Origin: Pleurocapsa sp. PCC 7327
GTDB taxonomy: Bacteria; Cyanobacteriota; Cyanobacteriia; Cyanobacteriales; Microcystaceae
Direction: 5' to 3'
Assembly: GCF_000317025.1 (NCBI RefSeq)
Contig: NC_019689.1
Location: 3,922,024-3,986,023, forward strand
Length of the DNA: 64,000 bases
Position 1 is the stretch's first letter; each line of letters starts with the position of its first letter. The notes under the pieces are model-generated. The model did no database searches. It had not been told where the DNA came from and saw only the letters and a program-made list of their open reading frames with translations. Shown here piece by piece: positions 52,801 through 61,932 of this stretch. The position numbers and the translations under genes are program-made.

Positions 52801-52952
52801 GTCGCTTCGCTCCAATTTACAATTTGCAATTCACAACCGTCCTGTACGGAGCGAAGGGAGTAGGAGTGGGGAATTAAAGATTGTTCTGGTCATGATAGGG
52901 AAAACGCAAACGTTAATGTAGTTTTAGTATTCCCAAGAGATTTGAAGAACTA

Positions 52953-53228
52953 TCAGATGGCTTGCAAATTTAAAACAAAACCGAGCAAGACATTTTCCCC
53001 CGATAAGGTAGCAGGATTGTCTAAAACTTCTTTATCTTGTCCGATACGATATTCAATAATTATTTCTGAGTTTTGGCGGCTGGTTTCTCCTCCGGTTGGC
53101 GGCATAATAATTAATTCTCCTGTCGCGGCGCGCTCGAATCTGAGGTCGCGATTTGCCGAACAAAGTTGATAAAATTGTTCGTCGCTAAGTCGAGCCGTAG
53201 GTGGAAAATTTAGAGTTATCGCTGTCAT
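52953..53228 (-). pseudogene. Uma2/DUF820 family protein with internal deletion
   Basis: The N-terminus (TLNFPPTARLSDEQFYQLCS, then FERAATGELIIMPPTGGETS) and the C-terminus (VLDNPATLSGENVLLGFVLN) are typical of DUF820/Uma2 endonuclease-like proteins. They are joined at about residue 60, whereas the family has some 190 residues. The middle with the Asp/Glu/Lys nuclease residues is missing. Frame is kept, so a 91-residue protein is possible but without the catalytic core. Confidence 0.7.
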
Positions 53229-53279
53229 ATTTTTTTCTACCCTCGATTAGCAAGTCGAATATTCAAATATTATTGAATC

Positions 53280-53570
53280 TCAATGGTCTGCTATTTCTAA
53301 AGACGCGATCGCAGTTCCTTGATCGTGATGAATCTTCTGATTTTTGACATAATCAACCGCTTGTTGGAGCTGTTTGCTCCCCAAAGAAAATCCCCCATAT
53401 CCTTCTTGCCAGTATAACTTGTCAGCCGATAAATTCTGATTCCAATAATGAGAACTACTACCTTTAATTTTTTTAACGAATTCTGCGATCGCTAAATGGG
53501 GAGGAATTGAAGCCTCAAAGCTTAATTCTCTTAAAAGAGAATCGCTCGACCTTAACACCATTCCCAACAA
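53280..53570 (-). pseudogene. IS200-like/RAYT Y1 transposase fragment
   Basis: Residues from SIPPHLAIAEFVKKIKGSSS through LYWQEGYGGFSLGSKQLQQA to AVDYVKNQKIHH match the C-terminal two thirds of a REP-associated tyrosine transposase. The catalytic Tyr lies in VDYVKNQK. The N-terminal HUH metal motif is gone and is replaced by unrelated sequence (about residues 1-20). Such transposases are linked to REP hairpins; a hairpin repeat lies just upstream at 53596. Confidence 0.65.
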
Positions 53571-53580
53571 CCAATCGATT

Positions 53581-53650
53581 TCAATCGATTTCCGCTATCA
53601 GACAGAGAATTCATTCTCTGGCTGTCTAATCGATTTTAATCAATTTTCGC
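53581..53650. repeat. Hairpin repeat inserted at the 3' end of the methylase gene
   Basis: CAGACAGAGAATTCATTCTC lies between two TCGATTT-AATCGA-like blocks. It belongs to the same family as 12841-12883 and 54547-54597. The methylase frame ends inside it (IKID, stop), so the repeat probably cut off the gene's 3' part. Confidence 0.6.
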
Positions 53651-54495
53651 GATCGGAGTAACTGACGGTAGTAATCGGCGGCACTTAATTGGTTAGTCGC
53701 GATCGCATCTCGCAGCAATTGATTGCTGGGGTGCTGGAGAAATCCCGTTCCTAAGAAAATTAATGCCTCCTTGACTCCATCGCGCAGGCGATCGCGTACC
53801 CGTTCCCCGTGCTGAATGGCTTCTTGATGATAAAATTCCAACAGGCACTTGTCGGCATCATCTACTCCTTCCGGTAGGCGAGAACGGTGGAATAGGCGAT
53901 AAAACAAGCCAAACTCGGCAAAATTCTCTCCTTCAAGAATCTGTTCCAGATCGAACTCGATGTAAGTCAAGCGCGTCATCAAGGAAGAATCTCGCAGCAA
54001 CCGCTAGCGCAAACCATTAGTCACAATGCCCCAGAGGTGTTCGGTGCGGTTGAGATATTCCTGCATCAGCGCGTGGGCAGATAGTCGCGGATTGCCCGAT
54101 GGAGGACGTTCTTCTAACTTCAACCGAGAACCGATAATATGGATGGGAGGCTTATCTTCTCCTGATGATGCTCGGTGAGAAATAGCGTAAGTTTGCCCGT
54201 CTACGACCTCAGCTTTTGCCTGGTAAACTAGATGGTAGCCCAACAGTTCCAACAAAGGCACTGCCCAATATTCCCTTGTCAGGCTAGTAGCCGCATCCCC
54301 GTCTTCGAGTCGCGATAATCGTCTCTTAAAAGCTGCCCAATATGCTTTGGCATCGCCCCAGGCACAAGCAATCTCGTCTTCTAACTTATCGGTTTTCTTT
54401 AAACCAAAGTCTGTTGGGGATTGTCCTTTAAAATCGCCAGAAGACAAATCCGCAGTCAAATCGGCAGCGATTAAATTTCCTTCGATATAAAGCAT
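53626..54495 (-). pseudogene. N6-adenine DNA methylase (Eco57I/defence type), one nonsense codon and 3' truncation
   Basis: From ATG 54495 the N-terminal region of a large methylase/restriction protein reads REYWAVPLLELLGYHLVYQA and ALMQEYLNRTEHLWGIVTNG. At 54003-54005 the codon after NGLR is TAG; the same frame then continues RLLRDSSLMTRLTYIEFDLE and FAEFGLFYRLFHRSRLPEG to 53626. The later adenine-methylase motifs (NPPY) have been lost by truncation. The N-terminus lacks a catalytic site, so the class is inferred from the conserved TNG-RLLRDNS-like segment and from the helicase next to it. Confidence 0.65.
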
Positions 54496-54546
54496 AACGA
54501 TCCGCAATTTAAGTAATTAATCCGAATATCTTGGAACCCAAATGGA

Positions 54547-54597
54547 AGTCCGTTTAAACGGACTTAAGCCATGAGACAGAGAATTTATTCTCTGGCT
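54547..54597. repeat. Compound-hairpin dispersed repeat, best-preserved copy
   Basis: AAGTCCGTTTAAACGGACTT is a perfect 20-bp palindrome at 54547-54566, followed by AAGCC and CAGAGAATTTATTCTCTG (54577-54594), a second palindrome with GCC/GGC arms. It sits between the methylase and SNF2 helicase genes, 14 bases after the helicase stop. See 12841, 22308 and 53596 for relatives. Confidence 0.75.
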
Positions 54598-54610
54598 CAC
54601 AATTGAGATT

Positions 54611-56779
54611 TTATAAAGGTTGAAACAGGTAAACGCCGAGAATGTCCATCGGTAATTGAGGCTTGACGCGAACTTGTCCTTCTTGCGTCATTGCTCTTAC
54701 TCGTCGATGGGATTGTAAGAGAGATTGCGATCGCGTTTGGGCAATTTGTTCTAATTGAGAATCTAAATCTGGCAGGTGCGACAGCAGCCGTTCGATCGCT
54801 ATTCGCTTGCGCTGTAAGGGCAAATCGTCTACAGGTTCTACTCGTTGCAGAAGTGTTAAAACTTCATCGTCGGATAACCATTGAGGCTGAGAAGGCGAAC
54901 CCGTAAAACCCACAACTAAACATTCCTCTGCTAGTAAGGTCGAATGCTTGTTGCTTTCTAATAAGTACCGCAGGCGCAGTAAGAGAATCGAGGTTGGTAC
55001 GGCTACGGCATCGGTGACTGTCACTCCGCATCGCGCCGCCGTCGGAGATTCCCGGTTTTCTAAAGCGTCTTCGAGTAAATACCGCGCCAATCCTTCTACT
55101 AGCGGATGGTTGCGTCCTACATACTCAACTCCTTCTGGTGCGGGATGGGAAAAAGTAATGAGACGCGGTTGATTTCCCAATGTAGGAATTAAGCAATGAG
55201 GAATATTGGGCAAATACCAGCCGTTTTTCTGTTTGATTAGGTAAGCTTTCAAGCGATCGCAAGCTTGCTTGACAAACTGCTCTACATCTGCATCATTACC
55301 TAAAATCCGGTCGGATTCGAGTAATTCCCGTTCGACTTCTTCGGGTTTAATCGATCGCTGGGCAAAGCGAGTGCGGTTTTGCTTCTCTCGCTCCACTGCC
55401 CTGTCCCAGTTTTGATGTACGGTAGCGACAGGGGATTGAGTATCTTGCAGCAAATCGAACAGACTTAGCTGACAATTAGCGGGGACTTTCTCAAATAAAG
55501 ACTTGAAGACGGCTTCCTGTACCGTGGCACTATCCATCGGCACGGGAACAGTAATTCCTAACGTGCGGTAAATGGTGACGGCTTTGCGGATCAAGACTTC
55601 CAATACTGCCCCATCGACGGGGTTATCTTGTCCGTAGAGCAAGATGCACTTGACAGTGGGCAAGGGTTGACCGTAGCGATCGATCCGTCCTTCTCGTTGT
55701 TCTAGACGATTTGGATTCCACGGTAAATCGTAGTGAATGGCTGCGGTAAAATGCTCTTGTAGGTTCACCCCTTCGCTCAAGCAATCCGTCGCTACCATTA
55801 CCCGTTGGGGAGAGGCTTTTAATTCATCCAAGCGGATTTCTCGTTCGTCTTTCGAAAGTCCTCCAGTAATGGCAATGACTCGGACGTTGCTGCCTTTCTT
55901 CTTCTCTAGTTCATCTCTAAGCGATTGGGCGACGTAGTTAGCAGTGGCAATGTAGCGACACCAGACAATCGGGTTTAATCCTTCTTTGAGTAAGTCTTTA
56001 ACAAGAGCAATAAGCTGTTGTAATTTAGCATCTTTGCTTCCTTTTAGTTGCTCGGCAGCTTTGACAAATTCTCTTAACTTCCGTTTTTGGGATTCTCCAT
56101 AACTCTGTTGTCCTTGTTCGACAACGACAGTGGGGGACACGTCGATCGCCATTTCTTGCTCGGTAGGATTGTAAACGTAAGTCGCTGCTAATTCCTCGTC
56201 CAACTCCCCAGCTAAAGAATCTGCACCTGCACCTTTGCCACTCAGACGAGATAAAGTTGCGATCGCAGCGGCGGGAGATGACATCACGCACCGGATAATT
56301 GCCAGTGCCGACCAGTAGCGTCCTCGCCGTTGGGCCTAGCTGAGACTGGCATCGGCTGTGTTGACTAATCCTCGTGCCAAGTCATACACCTGCTCGAACA
56401 AGGCGCGATACTCAGCAGAGAGTTGGTAAGGGGATTCCGATGATTCTCGTTGCGGAAAAGGTGTGTCGTTGCCCAACCAATTTTTGACATCAGCCCGACG
56501 ACGTTGAACGAAGTGACGCGCCAATTCGATACGTTGAGGTTCCGTTAAAGCATTCAAATCCAACTCTTCAAATTCGGGTTTGAGTAACCCTAAAATAGAC
56601 GTGAAAGAAGCCTCGATGTCGCTATGGGGCGTAGCAGTGAGTAACACCAAATGGCGATCGCCTTTTTGGGCAATTTCTTTAACTAACTGATAGCGCTGCT
56701 GTTGGGTGGCGCGATCTCCCGTCGAACTCGCTGTATGCACCTCATCGACAATTATACAGTTGCGGAGGACATATAGACT
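54611..56779 (-). pseudogene. SNF2-like DEAH helicase, 5' truncated with one nonsense codon
   Basis: Coding similarity begins at about 56779 with CIIVDEVHTASSTGDRATQ (DEAH box), and continues HLVLLTATPHSD and FVQRRRADVKNWLG. TAG at 56336 interrupts, and the frame resumes AQRRGRYWSALAIIRCVMSS, with helicase C-domain motifs VMVATDCLSEGVNLQ and LPWNPNRLEQREGRIDRYGQ. The original codon at 56336 was probably CAG. The N-terminal region with Walker A lies upstream and is missing, replaced by unrelated sequence (56780-56973, nothing recognised). It belongs to the SNF2-like helicases found in DISARM-like and restriction loci. Confidence 0.75.
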
Positions 56780-56973
56780 TCCCCGTTCAAATTCCGAATT
56801 ATTTGCTTATTTTCGCGGAATTTTTCCCGTAAAAACGATCTATATCCATCCGCACTTTTACCGAAACCCGAATTTTGGCGATCGCACCTTTGACACTTTC
56901 TACGGTAGGATTGCTGCGATAGATGCGATCGCTGTCATACTTAACCTCTTTTTGACAACTCACGCGCCTAATT

Positions 56974-57354
56974 TCACTTCATAAGACTGGTGGCAGCTTC
57001 TTGTCTAATGACACTGCTAGGATGTTCCAGCAGCATCTTGAAAGCAGTCTCCTTTTCAGGACTATCTGGTAGTTTTCTCAAGCTCCGAATAATTTCCATT
57101 GCTTGCCAGACATCAATTGAGTATGTCAGCGCACATTCAGCTAACGGAATCGCTGCCTTGGGATTTCGTAGATTTCCCAAAGTAATAATACATCCCATCC
57201 GGGCTTCGGAAATGGGATGTTTTAGACTCTGAATGAGTTTGTCTAAATAACTGTGTTGCTGCTGCCAGGACTCAATATTAATTCCGCAATTGGGACAAAC
57301 TACTGCTGTTGCAGGAAGCTTGATGAAACAATTAGGACAGAAGAAAGTAACCAT
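56974..57354 (-). CDS. Zinc-ribbon plus HEAT-repeat protein
   Basis: A 126-residue protein starts with a zinc ribbon [10 protein letters not shown]...[11 protein letters not shown] (two CPNC motifs), followed by HEAT-like alpha-helical repeats ([36 protein letters not shown]). Comparable HEAT proteins in cyanobacteria bind phycobilins or other proteins. It is intact but isolated between two wrecked loci. The gene overlaps nothing; the neighbouring plus-strand pseudogene starts 31 bases beyond its 5' end. Confidence 0.75.
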   Translation of the reverse strand: MVTFFCPNCFIKLPATAVVCPNCGINIESWQQQHSYLDKLIQSLKHPISEARMGCIITLGNLRNPKAAIPLAECALTYSIDVWQAMEIIRSLRKLPDSPEKETAFKMLLEHPSSVIRQEAATSLMK

Positions 57355-57385
57355 TATTCACTTTCTACACGAGAGAACGGGCACA

Positions 57386-58512
57386 ATGAATCCAGATGAC
57401 AACATACTGCAATTACTCCTAAATGATACTTTTAGCACCTTCGATCGCGTCCTGGCAGGTCTGAGAATGGAACTGAAATCCCAGGAAATCGGCATTGTTC
57501 GCTCGGTCGGTCACGGCATTGCCCGCGTATCGGGTTTGCCCGGGGTGCAGTCGGAAGAAGTCGTGCTGTTCGAGGGCGATGGGTTAGGCATGGTCTTCAA
57601 CCTCGATCCCGACGAGGTAGGCATTATTTTACTCGACAAAAGCGATCGCTTGAAAGCTGGATGCGAGGTGCGCCGTACCGGACGGGTGCTAGACGTACCC
57701 GTAGGCGAGACGCTGCTGGGGCGGGTAATCGACCCGCTGGGTCGCCCGCTAGACGGACGGGGAACCGTGGGAGTGGCGCAACGCTATCCGGCAGAACGGC
57801 AAGCCCCTGCCATTCGCGATCGCGCTCCCGTCACCGTGCCCTTGCAAACGGGGCTGAAAGTCATAGATGCCTTGATTCCCATCGGTCGGGGACAGCGGGA
57901 ACTGATTTTGGGCGATCGCCAGACGGGAAAAACCGCGATACTCCCGTACCATCCATTTGGGGTTGCAAGTGGTACTGAAAGAACGCGCCCGGGCGGAAAA
58001 TGCTGGCTTCAAAGGGATTGACTGGGCGGCAGCCGAAAAGCAACAGCGATTGGGCGCGATCGTCTTTGGTTCGGATCGGGAATGTGCGGTCAGTTCAACG
58101 AACAAATTGCCCGCTACAGCGTCGAGTGCCTCAACCGTCTCGCTCCCCAGCCAGCCGAGCGAACTGTCTTAGTCGTCGGCACTCGGATCGTTGCGCCTCT
58201 GGAAGCGCGGGGAGTGGCGATTGCTGCTAGCTTTCCCATGCCCAGTTCTCTGGCAGGCATTACCCCAATGGTTCAAGAACTGTTACTATACCTCGAAGCC
58301 TGGCGCTCCCAAGAGCAAATCGGTCGTATTGTCCTCCTCTACAACCAGCCTCGCTCTAACACCGCTTGCGAACCTCACCTCCATCATTTATTCCCCCTCG
58401 ATCGCGCCTGGTTGGATCATTTGCAGCAGGAGCGATGGCACTCCCGTACCTTACCCACCTTTACGATGGACTGGACTCAGTTATTGGCTGCGCTAATCCG
58501 CCAATATTTTTT
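57386..58512 (+). pseudogene. N-ATPase alpha subunit N-half fused to gamma subunit (atpA-atpG deletion remnant)
   Basis: From ATG 57386 the reading follows the N-ATPase alpha subunit: [35 protein letters not shown] and Walker [11 protein letters not shown]. It then jumps at about 57945 into the gamma subunit ([27 protein letters not shown]). One missing G at about 58080 shifts the frame before MCGQFNEQIARYSVECLNRL, after which gamma continues to LLAALIRQYF at 58512. A deletion between the two genes removed most of alpha and the start of gamma. An ISKra4-type element then interrupts it. Confidence 0.8.
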
Positions 58513-59684
58513 GGGAGCATCCACTTTTGGAAGAAACACCCAATCAGACAGCAAGTAAACCATTAAGATAAGCACAACGAACAGAGAGGATGTGATTGAC
58601 ACTTTCAACATTCCACTGTGCGCCAGAAATTTTGATCCTTAAACCAATTTGTTTAATTGCAGATTCAACTGCCCCTGAACCGATAGAACATAATTGTTCA
58701 GCCTGATAATAGCTGTAATTGACAATGCGAGGGAGATGTTTTTCCAGATAAGCGATGAAATTTTTAGCTTGTTTACCTCGGCAATGATTAAATAGGGTCT
58801 TGGCCGCTTCTACCTGACCTTGCCACAACAGAGTTTCCGCAGCTTTGAGTCGCTTTAAAGAACCACCAACTTTATAAAGATTTTCCTTCAGGTGATACCA
58901 ATCCAAAATTTCACAGCGAGAAAACTGGTCTTGTCCAAATTCTCTCACCAGATTCCAGACACCATCATGTCCATCTCCCAAGCAAACAAGAGGGTCTAAC
59001 AACTGTTGGCTATTGACATAATCAATTAATGATTGGTTGTCATCAAAAAATGCACCATAGTAAATCCCTTGCAGACGAACGGTTTTATAGTCTCGCCAGT
59101 GGCAGCCTGCTTTCGGTTTACCCCTGAGTCGGACTTTTCCTCCATCTACGCTGACTTCTGAAACTGATTGTTTAGCAAGTGGTAGTTGAAAATCTTGTGA
59201 CAGCACTAGTTGTTGTTGTGTTGAATGACCAACTTTTACTCCTGTCAATGCCTCAATCTCGATTTCTGCTTTTTGGTATGATTCGTTAGCTGATAACCTC
59301 AAACAGCACTTTTGAAGTAATGGACTTAGGCGAGTTCTTGGCTTTAAACCTAGTCTAATAAGCTGTTTGGCTTTTAATTTCAGTTCCCCTACTAGGCTTT
59401 TTATTTTCCTAGTTTTACCTACTTTTGTTCCAGTTTTTGTTCGATAAAAAAAGGGCTATTTCTGGGCTGACTAGTTCTAATACTTGACTGCGAACTGTTT
59501 TTTCTATGCCTTCAAGGTCTGTCAGCTTACTTTTGTCTGCTTCTTCATACAGCAGTGTTGACAATTCTTGTAAGCAGGCTTTGATCCGTTCTTGTTTCTC
59601 TTGGTTCATTGTCAGCGATCGCACAGGATTATTTCCCTTTACATTTTCCCATAAATGGTAAATCTTCCAAAACTGGATGCTCCC
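58513..59684. mobile_element. ISKra4-type insertion sequence, 1172 bp
   Basis: Terminal inverted repeats GGGAGCATCCACTTTTGGAA (58513 on) and TTCCAAAACTGGATGCTCCC (ending 59684) differ at one position. The 8-bp target duplication TATTTTTT is perfect (58505-58512 and 59685-59692). Removal of the element with one copy of the repeat restores the gamma reading RQYFFVCLYRAF in frame. It carries one transposase on the minus strand. Confidence 0.9.
58544..59609 (-). pseudogene. ISKra4-family transposase, one frameshift
   Basis: ATG 59609 (MNQEKQERIKACLQELSTLL) runs to NKNWNKSR, stop at 59415. The reading continues in another frame with VGKTRKIKSLVGELKLKAKQ and KPRTRLSPLLQKCCLRLSAN into the long C-terminal part: EVSVDGGKVRLRGKPKAG, LVCLGDGHDGVWNLVREF, CEILDWYHLKENLYKVGG and GSGAVESAIKQIGLRI to 58544. 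The DDE residues in SVDGG, LGDGHDG and AVESA are intact. A single insertion near 59415-59425 inactivates it unless it is a shift site. Confidence 0.8.
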
Positions 59685-59890
59685 TATTTTTTCGTCTGCT
59701 TGTATCGCGCTTTCGCCGAATCGCTCAAGAGTGAAAACGCTAGCCGTCTCGCCTCGATGCAGGTAGCCGAGCAAAACATCGAAGAGCGACTGGCACGATT
59801 GAACGCTCAATTTCAGCACGAGCGTCAGACGCAATTACTCAAGAGATCCTGGAAATTGTCGCAGGGGCTGAAGCGATCGCGCAATCTTAA
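59685..59890 (+). pseudogene. N-ATPase gamma subunit, 3' end after the insertion
   Basis: FFVCLYRAFAESLKSENASR, then LASMQVAEQNIEERLARLNA, is the C-terminal helix region of the gamma subunit. A missing A at about 59830 shifts the frame; correcting it restores ITQEILEIVAGAEAIAQS and stop TAA at 59890. The gene was evidently lost in several steps. Confidence 0.75.
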
Positions 59891-59906
59891 TGATACTAAT
59901 CATTAA

Positions 59907-60932
59907 TTAGGAGCGCATGGCTGCTTCAACCAATTCGGGAACGGCTTGAATTTGCTCCTGAGTCACCATCAAGTTCGTAACTGCTCGCAGCGAGTGCGAA
60001 CCAATGGCTAAAAGCGCGACTCCCTTCTCTTGAAGGTTCTGCGCTAAGGTTTCTGCTGGAATCGCTTTAGTTTGAAAAATAACAATATTGGTTTGCACAT
60101 CTTCGGGATCGATCGCAATTCCATCAATTTGTTGCAATCCCTTCGCCAAAATCTTGGCGTTAACATGGTCTTCTAGCAATCGTTCTCGATGGTGTTTTAG
60201 CCCGTACAATGCCCCCGCCGCAATAATCCCTGCCTGCCTCATTCCGCCGCCAAACATCTTGCGAAACCGCCGCGCTCGTTTTATTAACTCTTTAGAACCT
60301 ACCAATGCCGAACCTACGGGTGCTCCCAATCCTTTTGAGAAACAGACGCTGACGGTATCGAATGGCTTGGCATAATCGGCTTCTGAGATACTTGTTGCCG
60401 CGCAGGCATTCCACAAGCGCGCTCCGTCGAGGTGCAGCTTGAGATTGCGCTCTTGACAAATGTGAGCGATCGCTTCAATCTCGGATAAGGGAAAAATCCG
60501 CCCTCCCCCGCGATTGTGCGTATTTTCCAGGCACACCAACTTGGTCTTGGGAAAGTGATAGTTATCGGGACGCAACACCCTTTCTACATCAGTTGCCGAA
60601 AAGATCCCTTTATTGCCCTTAATTAACCGACACATTACCCCCGACAATGCGGCTGGCGCACCACCTTCATAGTAGTAAATATGGGCTTCAGACTCCAGAA
60701 TAACCTCATCTCCCGGTTCGGTATGAACTCGCAAGGCGACTTGATTGGTCATGGTGCCAGAGGGCATATAAACCGCTTCTTCTTTGCCCAAGAGTTCGGC
60801 GACATAGGCTTCTAGGGCATTAACTGTTGGGTCGTCGCCAAAGACATCATCCCCAACCTCTGCCTTCGCCATTGCTTCGCGCATGGCGGGGGTGGGTTTG
60901 GTAATCGTGTCGCTTCTAAGGTCGATTATCAT
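59907..60932 (-). CDS. ltaE: L-threonine aldolase (low specificity)
   Basis: This PLP enzyme cleaves L-threonine and L-allo-threonine to glycine and acetaldehyde. The 341-residue protein starts [20 protein letters not shown]. It has [16 protein letters not shown], the cofactor-ring histidine region [13 protein letters not shown], the loop [13 protein letters not shown] and the Schiff-base lysine in [17 protein letters not shown]. Length and motif order are standard. It is flanked on the left by the decayed N-ATPase fragment. Confidence 0.95.
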   Translation of the reverse strand: MIIDLRSDTITKPTPAMREAMAKAEVGDDVFGDDPTVNALEAYVAELLGKEEAVYMPSGTMTNQVALRVHTEPGDEVILESEAHIYYYEGGAPAALSGVMCRLIKGNKGIFSATDVERVLRPDNYHFPKTKLVCLENTHNRGGGRIFPLSEIEAIAHICQERNLKLHLDGARLWNACAATSISEADYAKPFDTVSVCFSKGLGAPVGSALVGSKELIKRARRFRKMFGGGMRQAGIIAAGALYGLKHHRERLLEDHVNAKILAKGLQQIDGIAIDPEDVQTNIVIFQTKAIPAETLAQNLQEKGVALLAIGSHSLRAVTNLMVTQEQIQAVPELVEAAMRS

Positions 60933-60944
60933 ATTATTAAAATT

Positions 60945-61000
60945 CGTTGTTAGTCGTTCATTGTTAGTGGATAGTATTTCTACTTTCTACTAACCACTAA
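60945..61000. repeat. Short tandemly repeated heptamer tract
   Basis: The spacer between larE and ltaE consists of TTGTTAGT and ACTAAC-type repeats (GTTAGTCGTTCATTGTTAGT and ACTAACCACTAACTAC). Its right part overlaps the end of larE. Confidence 0.6.
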
Positions 61001-61835
61001 CTACTTGATGGGTAGCCGACTGAAGAACAGAGGGATTAAGAACTTGATTGAGCTTGCCACTGCGATAGCCTTCCAAGTCTAGGGTAACGTAGACAAATCC
61101 ATAGCTTTGAAAAGTCGATACCAGTTGAGGTAAGTCGGTAGTGAGAACAAACTCTTTGATTTGCTCTGGCAGTAATTCTATTCGGGCGGTATCGCCTTCG
61201 GAACGAACGCGCAGATTCTTCCAGCCTAACTTGCGCAAATAAACTTCTGCTCGACCGACTCGTTGCAGTTTGGCAATGGTGATTTCTTCGCCATAGGGAA
61301 AGCGAGAACTCAAACAGGGTTGGGCGGGTTTGTCCCACCAAGACAGTCCCAATTGCTTAGACAGTTGACGAACTTCTGCTTTAGCGATTCCTGCTTCTGC
61401 TAGGGGCGATCGCACGCCTCTTTCTTTTGCTGCTTGAATTCCCGGTCGATAGTCTTTGAGGTCGTCTGCATTGACTCCATCGACGACGTAGGGATAGCCT
61501 CGCTCTAGGGCAAGCGGTTTTAGGGTGTCGTGGAGTTCGCTTTTACAAAAGTAGCAACGGTTGACGGGGTTGGCAGTGTAGTTGGGATTTTCCATTTCGT
61601 GGGTTTCTACCAACTCGTGGCGAATGCCAATTTCATCCGCCTGGATTTGCGCGTCATCTAGTTCTTCTGGCAGCAGCGAGGGAGAAACTGCGGTTATGGC
61701 TAGAGCGCGATCGCCCAAGACATCATAGGCAATTTTAGCAACCAAGCTGCTATCGATACCCCCAGAATATGCGATTAACGCCCGCTCCATTTCGGCAAAA
61801 ATAGCTTTGAGTCGTGCTAGCTTTCGTTCGAGCAT
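60990..61835 (-). CDS. larE: LarE-type ATP-dependent sacrificial sulfur transferase
   Basis: LarE adenylates a pyridinium carboxylate and donates sulfur from its own cysteine, making the nickel-pincer cofactor of lactate racemase; many homologues in genomes without LarA have other roles. The 281-residue protein has the PP-loop [15 protein letters not shown] and a cysteine-rich [14 protein letters not shown]. The sulfur-donor region [16 protein letters not shown] has the Cys present. No larA, larB or larC is seen nearby, so the native partner is unknown. Confidence 0.9.
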   Translation of the reverse strand: MLERKLARLKAIFAEMERALIAYSGGIDSSLVAKIAYDVLGDRALAITAVSPSLLPEELDDAQIQADEIGIRHELVETHEMENPNYTANPVNRCYFCKSELHDTLKPLALERGYPYVVDGVNADDLKDYRPGIQAAKERGVRSPLAEAGIAKAEVRQLSKQLGLSWWDKPAQPCLSSRFPYGEEITIAKLQRVGRAEVYLRKLGWKNLRVRSEGDTARIELLPEQIKEFVLTTDLPQLVSTFQSYGFVYVTLDLEGYRSGKLNQVLNPSVLQSATHQVVSG

Positions 61836-61892
61836 TTTGGATCGATCGGCAGTTAGTCGGTATTTATAATCGATCTTATCTCTTTCGTCGAA

Positions 61893-61925
61893 ACCAATGG
61901 CTAATAACTAATAACTAATTACTAA
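61893..61925. repeat. Short tandemly repeated heptamer tract
   Basis: AATAACTAATAACTAATTAC is a typical cyanobacterial heptamer-repeat run, between the histidine kinase and larE. Confidence 0.6.
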
Positions 61926-61932
61926 CCAACGC

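Noticed and set aside
49056-56779. A complete DISARM system
   Set aside because: A methylase and SNF2-like helicase are present, but neither a DUF1998 protein (drmB) nor a phospholipase D-like gene (drmC) is found, so only a general defence or restriction label is justified.
56706-56984. 92-residue plus-strand frame opposite the SNF2 helicase start
   Set aside because: It is antisense to helicase coding sequence on its left part and has no ribosome site.
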